Origin: Priapulus caudatus | Taxonomy: Eukaryota > Priapulida > Priapulimorpha > Priapulimorphida > Priapulidae | Length of the DNA stretch: 39,832 nt | Direction of reading: 5' to 3' | NCBI RefSeq assembly: GCF_000485595.1 | Contig: NW_014577078.1 | Span: forward strand, 1,344,925-1,384,756 | Part shown: one piece after another, positions 29,496 through 39,832 of the stretch | How positions within the stretch are numbered: the stretch's first letter is position 1 | Layout: every line of letters starts with the position of its first letter | Translations under genes and position numbers: made by a program | Notes under the pieces: generated by a model | Seen by the model: only the letters and a program-made list of their open reading frames with translations | What the model was told of the DNA's origin: nothing | Database searches by the model: none

Positions 29496-31126
29496 CTTAG
29501 TGACTGTGATGCATGTGTTACCAGTAGGCTACAGTAGTGTTATGTGTAAGGTGTGATATGGAGAGTTTAGTTGTTGCACATGTTTTTTTTTATGGTTGAG
29601 ATGTCAATACAAATACATGTAGAATCATGCTTACACGTAACACATTAACAACCATTGGTTGGCAAAGTACACAGTGCAATACAGACACACCACGCACGCA
29701 CGCAACGCACACACACCAAATGTGTTATTGCTATGTATGTAGGAAACTACTGGGTGATGATACGAACTCAAAAGTTGAATATAGTTAGTCGATATGGGCT
29801 TGTAGGTCGGGGCGACTGTATTAACACTTGGCTAGACTTGACGTAGCACGTAATTATTACGTGCTGCGCATGTTTCCACTGTGTGCGGACGGCGACCAGG
29901 TAATATTGCCGTGGTTGTGATCGCTTATTTTACGCATGTTTACTCTTGTGTTGAACGACGTAATATTACGTTGCCTTGTGATCGCCGCGCGCTTGTGACA
30001 GATCGCGTGTTCACCAACCCCTACAGCATTGCCGACTTCCAAAAAAATCATCTGCTCTGATGAAATTTATATGTGTGTAATCTAATATGGAAAACTATGG
30101 CCAAATTAGCTACTGAATAGGTTGAAGCGTGCGATGTGATACATGGGGTCTATTTCTACTTACATTAGGGGCTTTACACAAATCTCAGACCGACAGACAC
30201 AGAAGTGTAGAACGCAGCATACACAGAACAACACCGAAATTGAACCCCCTGGTACTCGACAACAGAAACGAACCAAAACAGCGCCCCCTATTTCAGAGCA
30301 ATACTTTACCTTTTTTGTTGTTGTCTTTTTTTAAGACCGAACAAAAACGGGTTTCAACGAGTATAGTTAGACCCGTCCCGTGTATATCATCTATCTTTCT
30401 GTGACTTTGGCGCTATTTGGATCCATAACTGACGGAGGCTTGATTAACATACAACATTCAGCCGAATTATAGTAAGATATGCATTCCAGTATTTACTCTA
30501 CACGGGGCATCCCTTTACTCTAAGGTTCTAGGGTTATTTCAGTTAATTAGGGTTAAAAGATGCGCTACATAAGGTCATGGTTCATCGACCATTAGATTTT
30601 GTTTTTTAAGTTTTAAAAACCAACGACTACAGATTCTTACAGGCGACCGGTAGCGCACACTCAAAGCGCACGATCTGAAAATGTTCGCGCAAACGACTTT
30701 TTAGCAAGGGCACAGACGAGGGGTGTTCGTTATTTATTAATTTAAAAGCTAAAAGGATTGATAATATCGTATAACGACATTATAGTTTCAGGTAATATGA
30801 TGAGATAAATTTGTCTAAATGAACATCGTTTGCGTTAATAGCATTTAGGTTATATATTGCACCTTTGCTGATTAAGCCCTCGGTCTGCTAACGTCAAAAT
30901 ATATTGGGGAAAATGCCTTCAACTGTCGGGTGGTGCACGCACGGCTGTCAATGGCGCCGTTTCAATATTATCTAGGTAACAAGTACGTGTGGTATAGACG
31001 ATTTGTTATACAGTAGGTACAGTGGTAATGCAGTAAAATATTAGAGCTCTAGGTATTCTTTAATCATATTTGCAACCTGTTTCAAAACCCATCTATCCAT
31101 CGAGACTTGCCCTCTAAGAAATGCAG

Positions 31127-32325
31127 CGAACTGTTATCATCGCCCTCACCCTCACCCGCCCGCGTCACCATCACCCGCCGCGTCACCCATCACCCGCCGC
31201 GTCACCGCTCACCCGCCGCGTCACCCTCACCGCGCCGTCGACCACAGCCGTCCGGTCACCTTCACCGCGCCGCGCGTCGACCTTCACCGGCGTGCACCCT
31301 CACCCGCCGCGTCACCTTCACCGCCGCGGCACCCTCACCCGCCGCGTCACCCTCACCCGCGCGTTCACCCTCACCCGCACCGTCACCTCCGCCGCGTCAC
31401 TCACCCGCCGCGGTCACCTCAGCCGCGCGTGCACTCACCGCGCCGCGTACACCCTCAGCCGTCGCCGCGTCACCCTACCACCCGGCGTCCCCTCACCCGC
31501 CGCTGTCAGCCTCACCGCGCCGTCACCTCACCCGCCGCAGTCACCCTCACCCGCCGCGTCACCTCCCGCGCGTCACCTTCACCCGCCGGTACCCCCCCCC
31601 GCGCGTCACCTCACCCGCCGCGTCACCCTACCCGCCGCGATCACCCCTCATTCCGCCGCGTGTCAATTACCCGTCACCGCCGTGTCACCTGCACCCGCCC
31701 GTGTCACCCTCACCCGGCCGCGTCACACCTCACCCGCCGCGTCACCCTCACCCGCGCGGTCACCCTCACCCCGGCGTTCACCCTCACCCGTCGCCGTCCA
31801 CCCGCAGTCGCCGCGGGCGTCATTTACCTATCCACCGCTGTCACCCCTCACCGCCGTGGTCACCTTCACCGCCGGCGTCACCCACACCGCGACGCGTTCA
31901 CTTACCCTCACCCGACCGCGTCACCCTCACACCGCCGGCCGTCACCCCTCACCACCGTGCTCACCCTTCCACCTCGCACCGACGTCACTACTCACCCGCC
32001 GCGTCCCCTCACCGCCGCGTCACCACTCACCCGACGCGTCACCCTCACCGGCTGCGTCACCCTCACCCGCCGCGCGTCGATTACCCTCACCCGCCGCGTC
32101 ACCCTACCCGCGCGTTCACTTTCACCCGCCGCGTCACCCCTCACCCGCCGCCTATCACCTTCACCCGCGCGCGTCATTACCCTCACCGCGCCGCGTCACA
32201 GACCCGCCGCCGTTCACCCTCACCCGACCGCGCGTCATTATCCCTCACCCGCCGCGTAACTTTCACAGCCCGCGTCACTTCACCCGCCGCGTTCACCTCA
32301 CCGACGCGCGTCATCGCCCTGCACC
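31127..32325. repeat. 18-bp GC-rich minisatellite
   Basis: About 1.2 kb of CACCCTCACCCGCCGCGT units with many one- or two-base insertions and deletions. Three overlapping frames of 276-409 codons on the + strand (Pro/Arg/Ser/His-rich) arise because the repeat lacks stops in any frame. Frame-destroying indels between units show that no protein is under selection. The - strand is G-rich with GGGTGAGGG and CGGCGGG runs able to form G-quadruplexes. Confidence 0.95.
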
Positions 32326-32461
32326 GCTGGCAGTAATCAAGAATGCTTAACGGCGGCGTAAACGTCGCCGCGGACAGTGGCTTATTGGTTACAAGTCCCG
32401 CCTTGCCCGAGCAGCGAGAATTTCTTTGCTGCTAATTATCTGAGACCTGGATCTGTATCCT

Positions 32462-32769
32462 TTGAGCCGCGTCATTATCTTCGAGCCTCGTCCTCACCGC
32501 AGAATTGCTGTCAAGGTCGTTCTGGTGTGTCTTAATGAGCACTCTAACGGTGCCACCATTACGCCTGTTTCAATGTGCTGTTTAGACACTTCTACCAATG
32601 CGCCTAGTTCCGAAGGCAGACCACATCGCATGCTGCTATGCTTCTCGGGAAACTCGTCAAGCGAATATTTGGGGAATTGATTGCTAGCCGCGGTTTCAGC
32701 TAATTTTTCGTTGCTCCTCCTATAGATCTGATTTTCACGTGTTGTTTGCTGATGTCGATTGCAGCGCAT
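32462..32769. other. Unassigned stretch open on both strands
   Basis: Frames of 72 codons (+, 32462-32680) and 91 codons (-, 32494-32769) overlap. Composition is more exon-like than the surroundings, but I recognise no protein on either strand, and no convincing splice sites or promoter are seen. It may be a transposon relic. Confidence 0.25.
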
Positions 32770-33127
32770 TCACGCAGGACATCGGAGACACCATCGTGAT
32801 TGCAATTTCTATTACATCTACTATGACACACACTATTACATGCACGGTTACATAAATAAACACTTATTCATAAATTTTCATGTTTTCGCCCTGTTAGTTT
32901 GTTGGTTGGTTGCCTGTCAACAGGATATCCAAAAAGTTAGTGACGGCTTTGATGAAAGTTTTCGGCTGCGGGTTGAGTCCTTGGCCAAGCAACCAATTGA
33001 TTTCGAATCCGGATCTATTCTATCTATTAAATAATGTAACATAATGCATTATAGATTAACACAATGTAGCACGCGCATTGTACAGTAATGCGAGTACAGT
33101 CTGCAGAATAGTAGAGGATTCTGCGCC

Positions 33128-36100
33128 TAAAATATGTATGCACATAATTTAGGATGAGGATATCTCAATTGGTTATAGGCTAATATGACCCAAGCGAACA
33201 ACTTGGCAATGTGTGCCAAAAATCTTTATCCGGGGCGAACAGCCCGGAAAATGACACGGCCTTTTTCTCAGAAGTCTACTACGACATAGCGTATTTCTAA
33301 ACGTTGGAGGCTTACAGATTTTCTGAGGTGCTCCAAAATGTTCAGAATGGCAGTTACATGCCTATTAGAAGAATGTTGAATTGAATATTTCAGGAGGAAA
33401 ATGAGCTAAAACCATTAGGTCAACTTCCATTACCATGCAAAACAACTAACTACGCTACTTACTGGAATTGCCATATATTATAACAGTGGATATATCCTCT
33501 CCTAAATTATGTGCATATACCTTACTAAGAAGTTCCCACTCCTTACGACTGCTACATGCGAACGGTGGATTTGTCGTGAAACACCACCAGGAACGTAGAT
33601 GCGGAGTGCACGTCCCTTTCCTACAACCGCCCTTCCAAAGTAAATGGCAGGCGGAATAATTTGGAGCGCGTCATCAGGGAGAAGGAAGCAGTTGCTCCTT
33701 GGGCACATCAGTCAAGCATAAAAAAGACAGTACGTTGACCTCCTGAAGGATGAAGAGAATGATTATCGAAGGAGAACTCTCACTTCACCACGAGTTCAAC
33801 CGAGATAATGTTAACTAGGATAAGTTGGGATGGTGCAAGACATAGAAGAGTATCTCCTGAAGGTATGCGAGCCTCTCAGCAAGACCAGGTAGCGCTGAGA
33901 ATGTTCTCACTGGAGAAATTGTGACCGACGTAAACCTAGACAAGTTGTTGTGCTGATATCGAAGGAGGCAGTGCTGCATGTGCTAATTTATCGATGATAC
34001 GACTCAGAAATTTAAGTCGATATCGTTACACTCAACTATTAGCAAAAGATTAAGTGTTAGGTCCTCAAGCAGTTAAGACCAGCTTAGAATTTGGCTCCCA
34101 AAGCACATCAAAAATGGAGAACAATCCATAAGCTCTCATGCTTTATTGAGGATGTGTGTCACGGTGGGTTCACTGTTGAAGAACTACTCCAGGCATGAGA
34201 TCACCAAGCTCTGGTTCTCTTGGTTAACAGATGGCGATTACTTGAGAAGAGTCCAAATCACAACTTCGGGACGTGAGCTTGGCTGAGGTTTGCCCACTGA
34301 TGATAAAAAAGGGCAGAAACTCCAAGTCACACCACGCCATCGTTGCGACTTCATGCCTGTGGCTGAGAAAGGTTCCCTTAATAGAAGGCTTTTTGATCCG
34401 CCCATCCAAGAACAGTTCATGACTTTGCTATTGCCTTGACTCTAATGGTCGAGCAAGCGCTGCACAACTGATATGAGATTCACATCGTTTTCTGGACGCT
34501 TACGCGAGACAGCCTCAAGAACTGAGAGCAGAGGGAGAGAAGAGGGAAAGGTCAAAGAAATGGTTGTCCTATTGATATCACCGAACCAAAATTGCGTTTT
34601 GCCATGATTCTATGGTGAGTGGCCTCCCAATACCAAGGGCACCAAACTCTATATCTTGGATATCACCACAGGCATGGTGGTGTCAGCTGGGTGGTGATCT
34701 CCATTCCCGTTGGCTCAACAGCACACTGAGGAAGCTTGATGATAGGATGATGTTCCATGTGCAGGACATTCTAAGCACGGTCAGGGAGCTACAGTCCTAT
34801 GAATGCTGTCCATCAGGTTATGACCACAGATTTCTTGTGTGTGCCTGTGTATACACATTACAGTCAATTGGAGAGCATCTTGGCGCTCCAATACCGTCTG
34901 TCGCGATCCGCAACTCAGGAGTAAAGATTCAATATTACCACTCCACGATATCTTGCCATAGCGTTAGGAGGCGAGCTGTCTAAGTGTTCTCCAGCACTCC
35001 ATGCGCGACTGGGTGCTATACAACCAGCAAAGGTATCAACTAACTTTCAGGCCCAAACGTGTCGCAATAACCGGAAATTCCTCGTAATGATCCTGCATTT
35101 CGACTGTCCACGGGCTAACAAAAAGCGCATGAAAAGGGCGCGAGACATTCTTGGTCAAATGTCTCAAACCATCAACAGACCTAAGACATTTGAACGACCC
35201 TGGCGTTTTTTTCTTTTTGCCCCCCTGCATTTGATAGCAATGCCCTCAAGATAGACTTTGACGAGAGCCACTTGCCACCTCAACTAATGAGAAGCAAACA
35301 TATCCATTAGAGCTGATGCACAGCAGATAGTGTGGAATGTCAAGCCCATTTAGCGATGCGCATTTGATATGATGCGCAGCTTATGCGTTTGATGTAAGAG
35401 TAGGCAGTTTATTAGTCCCTGAGATTGGTCATCTCAACGAACCCGACGACTGCACATCCTTGGCACGAGGCGTGCAAACGGTGGTGCTCGCAAGAATGGC
35501 GTTATCCCTTCATGTGTAGTGGGATCAACGTGTGGCAGAGTACTGCAAATGCAAGGGAGCGGATTGCCTGTAAAACCCTACACTGGACATAAAACTGCCT
35601 CATCCTCCTCATTCGTGGACTCTGTGTGTTACTCTTCGTGTTCCTGCCCATATGTTTACTGGGACGAATAAACGGAGTACGAGTGAGCGTGAATGTGGGC
35701 TGCTTAAAAGTTGTATGGTTAGCTGTTTGCGGCAATTCCCTGCTGATCTTTTGAAACATCTCTCCACGCCTCCCTCTATGGAAGACATCAATATGTTCTA
35801 ACTCTGATCTAAGTCCGGAAAGTTTAGGTTAAGTATAAATATGGGTATGGCGGATTACCAGTTATGAAAGGTAGTTAGTTGTTTGTAATGGTATAGGTTG
35901 AACCTCGGGCCATTTTCTCGGAATATTCTAATTTTTACCTTTCTATGACACCCTAGACATTAATGGCCATTCTAAACATCTTCTGGACTTCAAAAAATCG
36001 TAGCTCAACGGTTAGGAAGATTACAGCTATGTCGGGTACGTAGCACTTCCGATGAAAAAGGCGTGGTCATTTTTAAAAAAGGAGGCGTGAGTCATTTTCG

Positions 36101-36214
36101 GGCTGTTCGCCCCGGATAGATTCTTGGCACAGATCCCAAGTTGTTCCTTGGGGTCAGTATTAGCCTATAACAATGAGACTATCCTCTCCTATTATGTGCC
36201 CATACATATCTTAG
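33128..36214. mobile_element. 3.1-kb transposon with long terminal inverted repeats
   Basis: About 240-280 bases at each end are inverted copies (33128-33400 and 35930-36214), sharing GTTATAGGCTAAT, CCGGGGCGAACAGCCCG, ACGACATAGC (left) or CCGACATAGC (right), and ATGTTYAGAATGGC. Divergence of arms is moderate with indels, so the element is old. The interior (33400-35930) has only broken frames; the longest is 123 codons at 34612-34983 (+), with no transposase motif I can name. The target duplication is not clear. Confidence 0.7.
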
Positions 36215-37025
36215 CCAGGTCGCTTAGCTAAAAGCGATGCATCCCGCTTTAATTATGCTAGCTGCAGGGCCTCGTGAATTAATGCTGCTGCGAGGGGCCC
36301 GTTTATGAATGTTGGCTGCGGGCGGCGTTATAAATGATGTTGCTTGCAGGGGCGTTTAATTATGTTGTGCAGCGCGGCCAAGTATAATTTTTTCCGTTTG
36401 TTTCCCGTTTTTTCGCTTAGATGAGCCTCGGATGTCAAATCCAATGTGCCCATGCCATTCAGCACCAAAATTTACCTCCTTAGAACGTCTTTTGACAGTT
36501 ATAGTCTCCGTATTGATTTGCATCGAGAACAGACAGACGACAATTCACGAATATTGTAGTTAAGATAGTGCGCACGTGCATGGTAGGCAACTTTTATAAA
36601 AACACTATTTAAAAAGGTGGGAAAGACTTCTGAATGCTGCGTCAAACTGAATCGACTTGCCAAAAAAGTAAACTAAAGCTATACAGCAAGGCAAACTCAT
36701 AGCTACCAGAAACTCAAAATGAACGCAGACACTTCCTAAAGACAAAATCAAAACTGCAAATGTCATCAACTCTATATTGGATGTACTGCAAGATGGGGGA
36801 GGTCTGTTACCGCTGTGGGGCGAGGGTTGCTATCTCGATTGCTTGTTTGTATGTAGCCTATTTTCATTTCATTTTCATTCTACCTGTGGTTTCATTCACG
36901 AGCCGCACAGCATATCAATGCATCGTGGCTGCGCTTTCAGATTCCCCTTGATTGCGTTCATACAATTCACGTTTAAGCCGATTGTTAAATTTCTCTCTCA
37001 AATGCCACAGGCGAGATGTGAAAGT
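36215..37025. other. No gene visible
   Basis: Low-complexity neighbours aside, the frames at 36760-36951 and 36777-37145 run into the GT repeat and show no recognised content. Confidence 0.45.
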
Positions 37026-37135
37026 GATGTGTGGTGGGTGTGTGCGTGTTGTGTGTGTGTGTCGTGTGTGTGTGTGTGTGTGTGTGTGTCGTGTGTGAGA
37101 TGTGTGTGGCTTACGTGTGTGTGTGTGGTGTCTTA
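37026..37135. repeat. GT microsatellite
   Basis: (GT)n with GTC interruptions. Confidence 0.9.
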
Positions 37136-37139
37136 CGGT

Positions 37140-38395
37140 GTGTAATATATCAAAAATAGTCTAAATTGTACAGTAGCTGGATGTAGGTTAATAATAAATG
37201 TATGGGAGCAACGCACACAGGTTTTCGGTGTACATACCCGAAAGTTATAACATTCTTTACGCTTTAAGTTAAGACGATTACTTTAATGTGCTGTGGCATT
37301 ATTTTCGCAGTAGTCAATTAGCGTATGTAGACACACGGTTGCCGGCCAGATTTCATTGTTTACATAAGTAGCATCGCATAAGGCTATACTATGTTACGAC
37401 TTTATGAAATGACTTGCATGTTTACAGATAACACCGAAATGAAGCAAGTCACGGGGGGCAGGCGTCATCGAACATTCCTCTGGAAACGAGATTTCTGTCT
37501 GCAGGCAGAATATTGAATAAGTTAAACTTTGCCACGGATTTTCTGCCGAGAACGAACATTTTGTCGCCTAAAACGTTCCCCTCGACGTCTGTCACCGTTT
37601 TAATGACTATTCACACATTTCTACGTACACTCGTGCCATGGCATAGCGCCTCATGAACCTTCGAGCTAACTAATGACCTTCGGATGACAGACGTGTATGT
37701 AAATCCTCGAAATTAGTCATGGACGCTTAACTTTCCGCTTTTCCCGCATGATATAGCTCTAACTAGTTAATCTTATCTGCTCACCATTAGAATGACCGAC
37801 ATCGCCTGCTCCTAAGCGGACAGCATACGTTTATCTGAGAGTGAGGAGGGTATTGCCAAGTGCTGATAGCATTCCTTTGCTTCGAAACAGCGACTCTAAT
37901 GAAAAACTCCGATGTATCCGAACAAGGTTCCTCTACTTTGAATAATACTTCCATAATGAAAATATATTTTCAAATGTGCATTAAAATACGAAAATAATGG
38001 CCACTTTCTAAACAACATGATTTCTATAACAAAGCCCACGTGGTATGCTTCATCAACAGATGAATGCCCATCAAACTTGATTCTTACGTGGTGCAACAAA
38101 CAAGCCGCCACGTAAACTTTCGTAGAGATATACAATTCTGTTAAAATGGTATTGGCCTGTTATTCCATTAAGATTTATCTTATAATACATTACAGTGCAA
38201 TTGCTCAAATTTGGGCAAATGCGGCTGGCTTCGCTATGGCTGTCACAGACAGATTGATTCAATGCGGGTGCATTCTGGCTCGCGCAGCTCAAATAATGCT
38301 TAGTTAACAGACAGCATTGTTAGACTAGTTTCTTTAGCTGTGGAAACATGACCATGAATCCAATAGGAGGCACAAGCTGACAGTTGTATTTAGTC
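37140..38395. other. No gene visible
   Basis: Mixed intergenic sequence without recognisable frames, RNA genes or element ends. Confidence 0.5.
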
Positions 38396-38397
38396 CA

Positions 38398-38490
38398 TTT
38401 ATTATATACGATATATATACTTATATATATAATATAATATTATATATAATATAGAGAGAGAGAGGAGACGGCGAGAGAGAGAGAGAGGAG
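38398..38490. repeat. TATA then GAGA microsatellite
   Basis: TATATA runs (38402-38450) are followed by GAGAGA with GAGGAG interruptions. Confidence 0.85.
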
Positions 38491-38811
38491 GATATTAATG
38501 ACTATATAATCCAGAGTAGACCGAATACCAATCTATGTTATGTGTTATGGATCTATGTGAAGGTTTGCAATGTAGATACCCAATGTTCAACGAAAGAGGA
38601 AGACACCCAGCGGCAATGTGTATTGGCATTACGGAACCGGATATCGTGCTATAGGCCAATGATCGATATAGCCGCCTACAGAAGAATATTTATATATCAA
38701 CTGACAGAACGCGCAATTTGGGCAAATGACTGCCCAATTTACAATCATATTTGTTCATACATTGACCATATAATTTTTAATATCAAATTCAGATTAAGTT
38801 GGAATAAATAG

Positions 38812-38928
38812 GATGACTTGTCTAGGAGGCAAGACGAGGTCGAGAAGGGAGCGAGGCGGACGATTGAGATCGAGAGGGCCAACGAATGTGTGGAGAAGCG
38901 GAAACAGAGGGCAGCACAGTGGAAGATG
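38812..38928 (+). other. Short charged open frame, possible relic exon
   Basis: After TAG at 38809 the + frame reads DDLSRRQDEVEKGARRTIEI and on through ERANECVEKRKQRAAQWKM to a stop, a coiled-coil-like basic/acidic run. The tract is purine-rich, so the charge pattern may be compositional. The preceding AG lacks a polypyrimidine tract. From here to 39832 I see no other candidate; 39000-39180 is pyrimidine-rich. Confidence 0.2.
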
Positions 38929-39832
38929 TAGGAAGAAAGTTCCCTTCTCTCGGTACCTCAACCCTTTCAAAGTAAATTCTGCCTGACTCGTATCTATTCC
39001 TCTGCCTTACCCTTGATTACCTCTGATCTGTCCACCTAACTGATCTTTCTCTCTTTTCGCTTTTTTCCACTCCATCTAAGCCGCATAAGCAACTTCCTCT
39101 TTCAGTGACCTCCTCCCCTTCCCTGATCATCTGGCGTTCTCCTCCTTCTTCTACCCTATAGACTTCTCGACTGCATCCATTTATCTCCTATACTTCTAGT
39201 CGGTGTATTGTTTGATCCTGTATATGTGTTGATTACTTGTGTGTACGCTGTTGAAATTTTTAGAGTGGCTTTCGGACGTTGTCGGTAACTTTACGCCTTT
39301 CGGTCATTAATTTGGACCATCCCTTCATTGACGTAGATAACATATCTATGTACGCAGGATGAAACGACGACGGTTTCAGTATAATATTGATGTGAAGGAT
39401 CCTGGATCACGATTTGTTCATCGTTACAGTTGACGTGGCAATTGAGATCACGTTGACTGATCCATAAATTGAATGGTGTGTTTCAGTCACGCGTACGTTT
39501 CAAAGGAGCGATCATAGATCTTCGTGTGTGTTGTGCTGTATTGCATCAATGATAACTATTAAAATTTCTAAGTAGATTATTCTATAGCGTCACTTTTAAA
39601 AATATAGGTGTCATGCGTCCTACAAAAACTGCGCACACGTATCTTAACTCCGTTTTGGCTATATGCAGTATAAATACGTACCGGTATTGGGTTGCCACCT
39701 GGTACGATAAGTATTGAACTGGATTACTATTATGACAGGACCTGCTCATTAAACTTAATTGTAATAGCTTTAGAGGCGGATGCTGAGTTCGTTCCTCTAT
39801 GCTTGCAACCATGTGAGCTCCAGATTACATCC

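Noticed and set aside
31107-32350. Three overlapping + strand frames of up to 409 codons, Pro/Arg/His-rich
   Set aside because: They are the three readings of an 18-bp repeat that lacks stop codons. Indels shift the frame freely, so no frame is conserved.
25000-39832. N-terminal exons of DUOXA upstream of 24995
   Set aside because: I looked for a phase-1 exon ending before a GT donor with the expected loop and first two helices on the - strand and found none I could defend.
1-39832. CRISPR arrays, rRNA genes, bacterial operons, prophage
   Set aside because: None is present. The repeats are microsatellites, minisatellites and inverted repeats typical of animal DNA, and the genes have spliceosomal introns.

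Overview
This window is non-coding-rich animal nuclear DNA. Genes are split by GT-AG introns, intergenic DNA is dense with microsatellites and small palindromic transposons, TTAGGG-type telomere motifs occur inside it, and one 25-base run of N marks a scaffold gap. The proteins (a dual-oxidase maturation factor and a Lin-12/Notch-repeat membrane protein) are metazoan. Telomere-type TTAGGG rather than TTAGG argues weakly against an insect. I infer an invertebrate with a moderately large, repeat-rich genome, and cannot name the phylum.

Two genes can be supported. (1) On the + strand at 8754-11708, a complete four-exon gene encodes a 425-residue type II membrane protein. It has a short cytoplasmic tail, a signal anchor, a stalk with a furin-type RRKR site, one Lin-12/Notch repeat (LNR), and three tandem copies of a four-cysteine module built around YRDDTDGRxGGCxMSW that I do not recognise. 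A TATA box lies about 100 bases upstream. (2) On the - strand at about 14246-24995, four well-supported exons and one candidate last exon encode the C-terminal two thirds of a DUOXA (dual oxidase maturation factor). All splice phases agree. Its N-terminal exons were not found and probably lie above 25 kb or outside the window. No DUOX gene is visible.

Layout. 1-6.9 kb: intergenic, with hairpin MITEs, microsatellites and a LINE RNase H relic. 6.9-8.6 kb: a nested fold-back transposon complex. 8.6-11.9 kb: the LNR gene. 12-14.2 kb: empty. 14.2-25 kb: DUOXA, whose large intron (18.0-24.9 kb) holds palindromic elements, one of which carries interstitial telomere repeats. 25-31 kb: a 9-bp-TSD element with a Harbinger-like element nested in it, and a Helitron-type end. 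31.1-32.3 kb: an 18-bp GC-rich minisatellite. 33.1-36.2 kb: a 3.1-kb element with long terminal inverted repeats. 36.2-39.8 kb: mostly featureless.

The most unusual signal is a set of hairpin elements, down to a 37-bp perfect palindrome, flanked by exact 7-bp direct repeats (GTGATAT, GTTATAT, ATATAAT, GTACTAT). Some are strung in arrays in which the 7-mer recurs between successive hairpins. The uninterrupted target site of one array survives in the opposite arm of the fold-back element it sits in.
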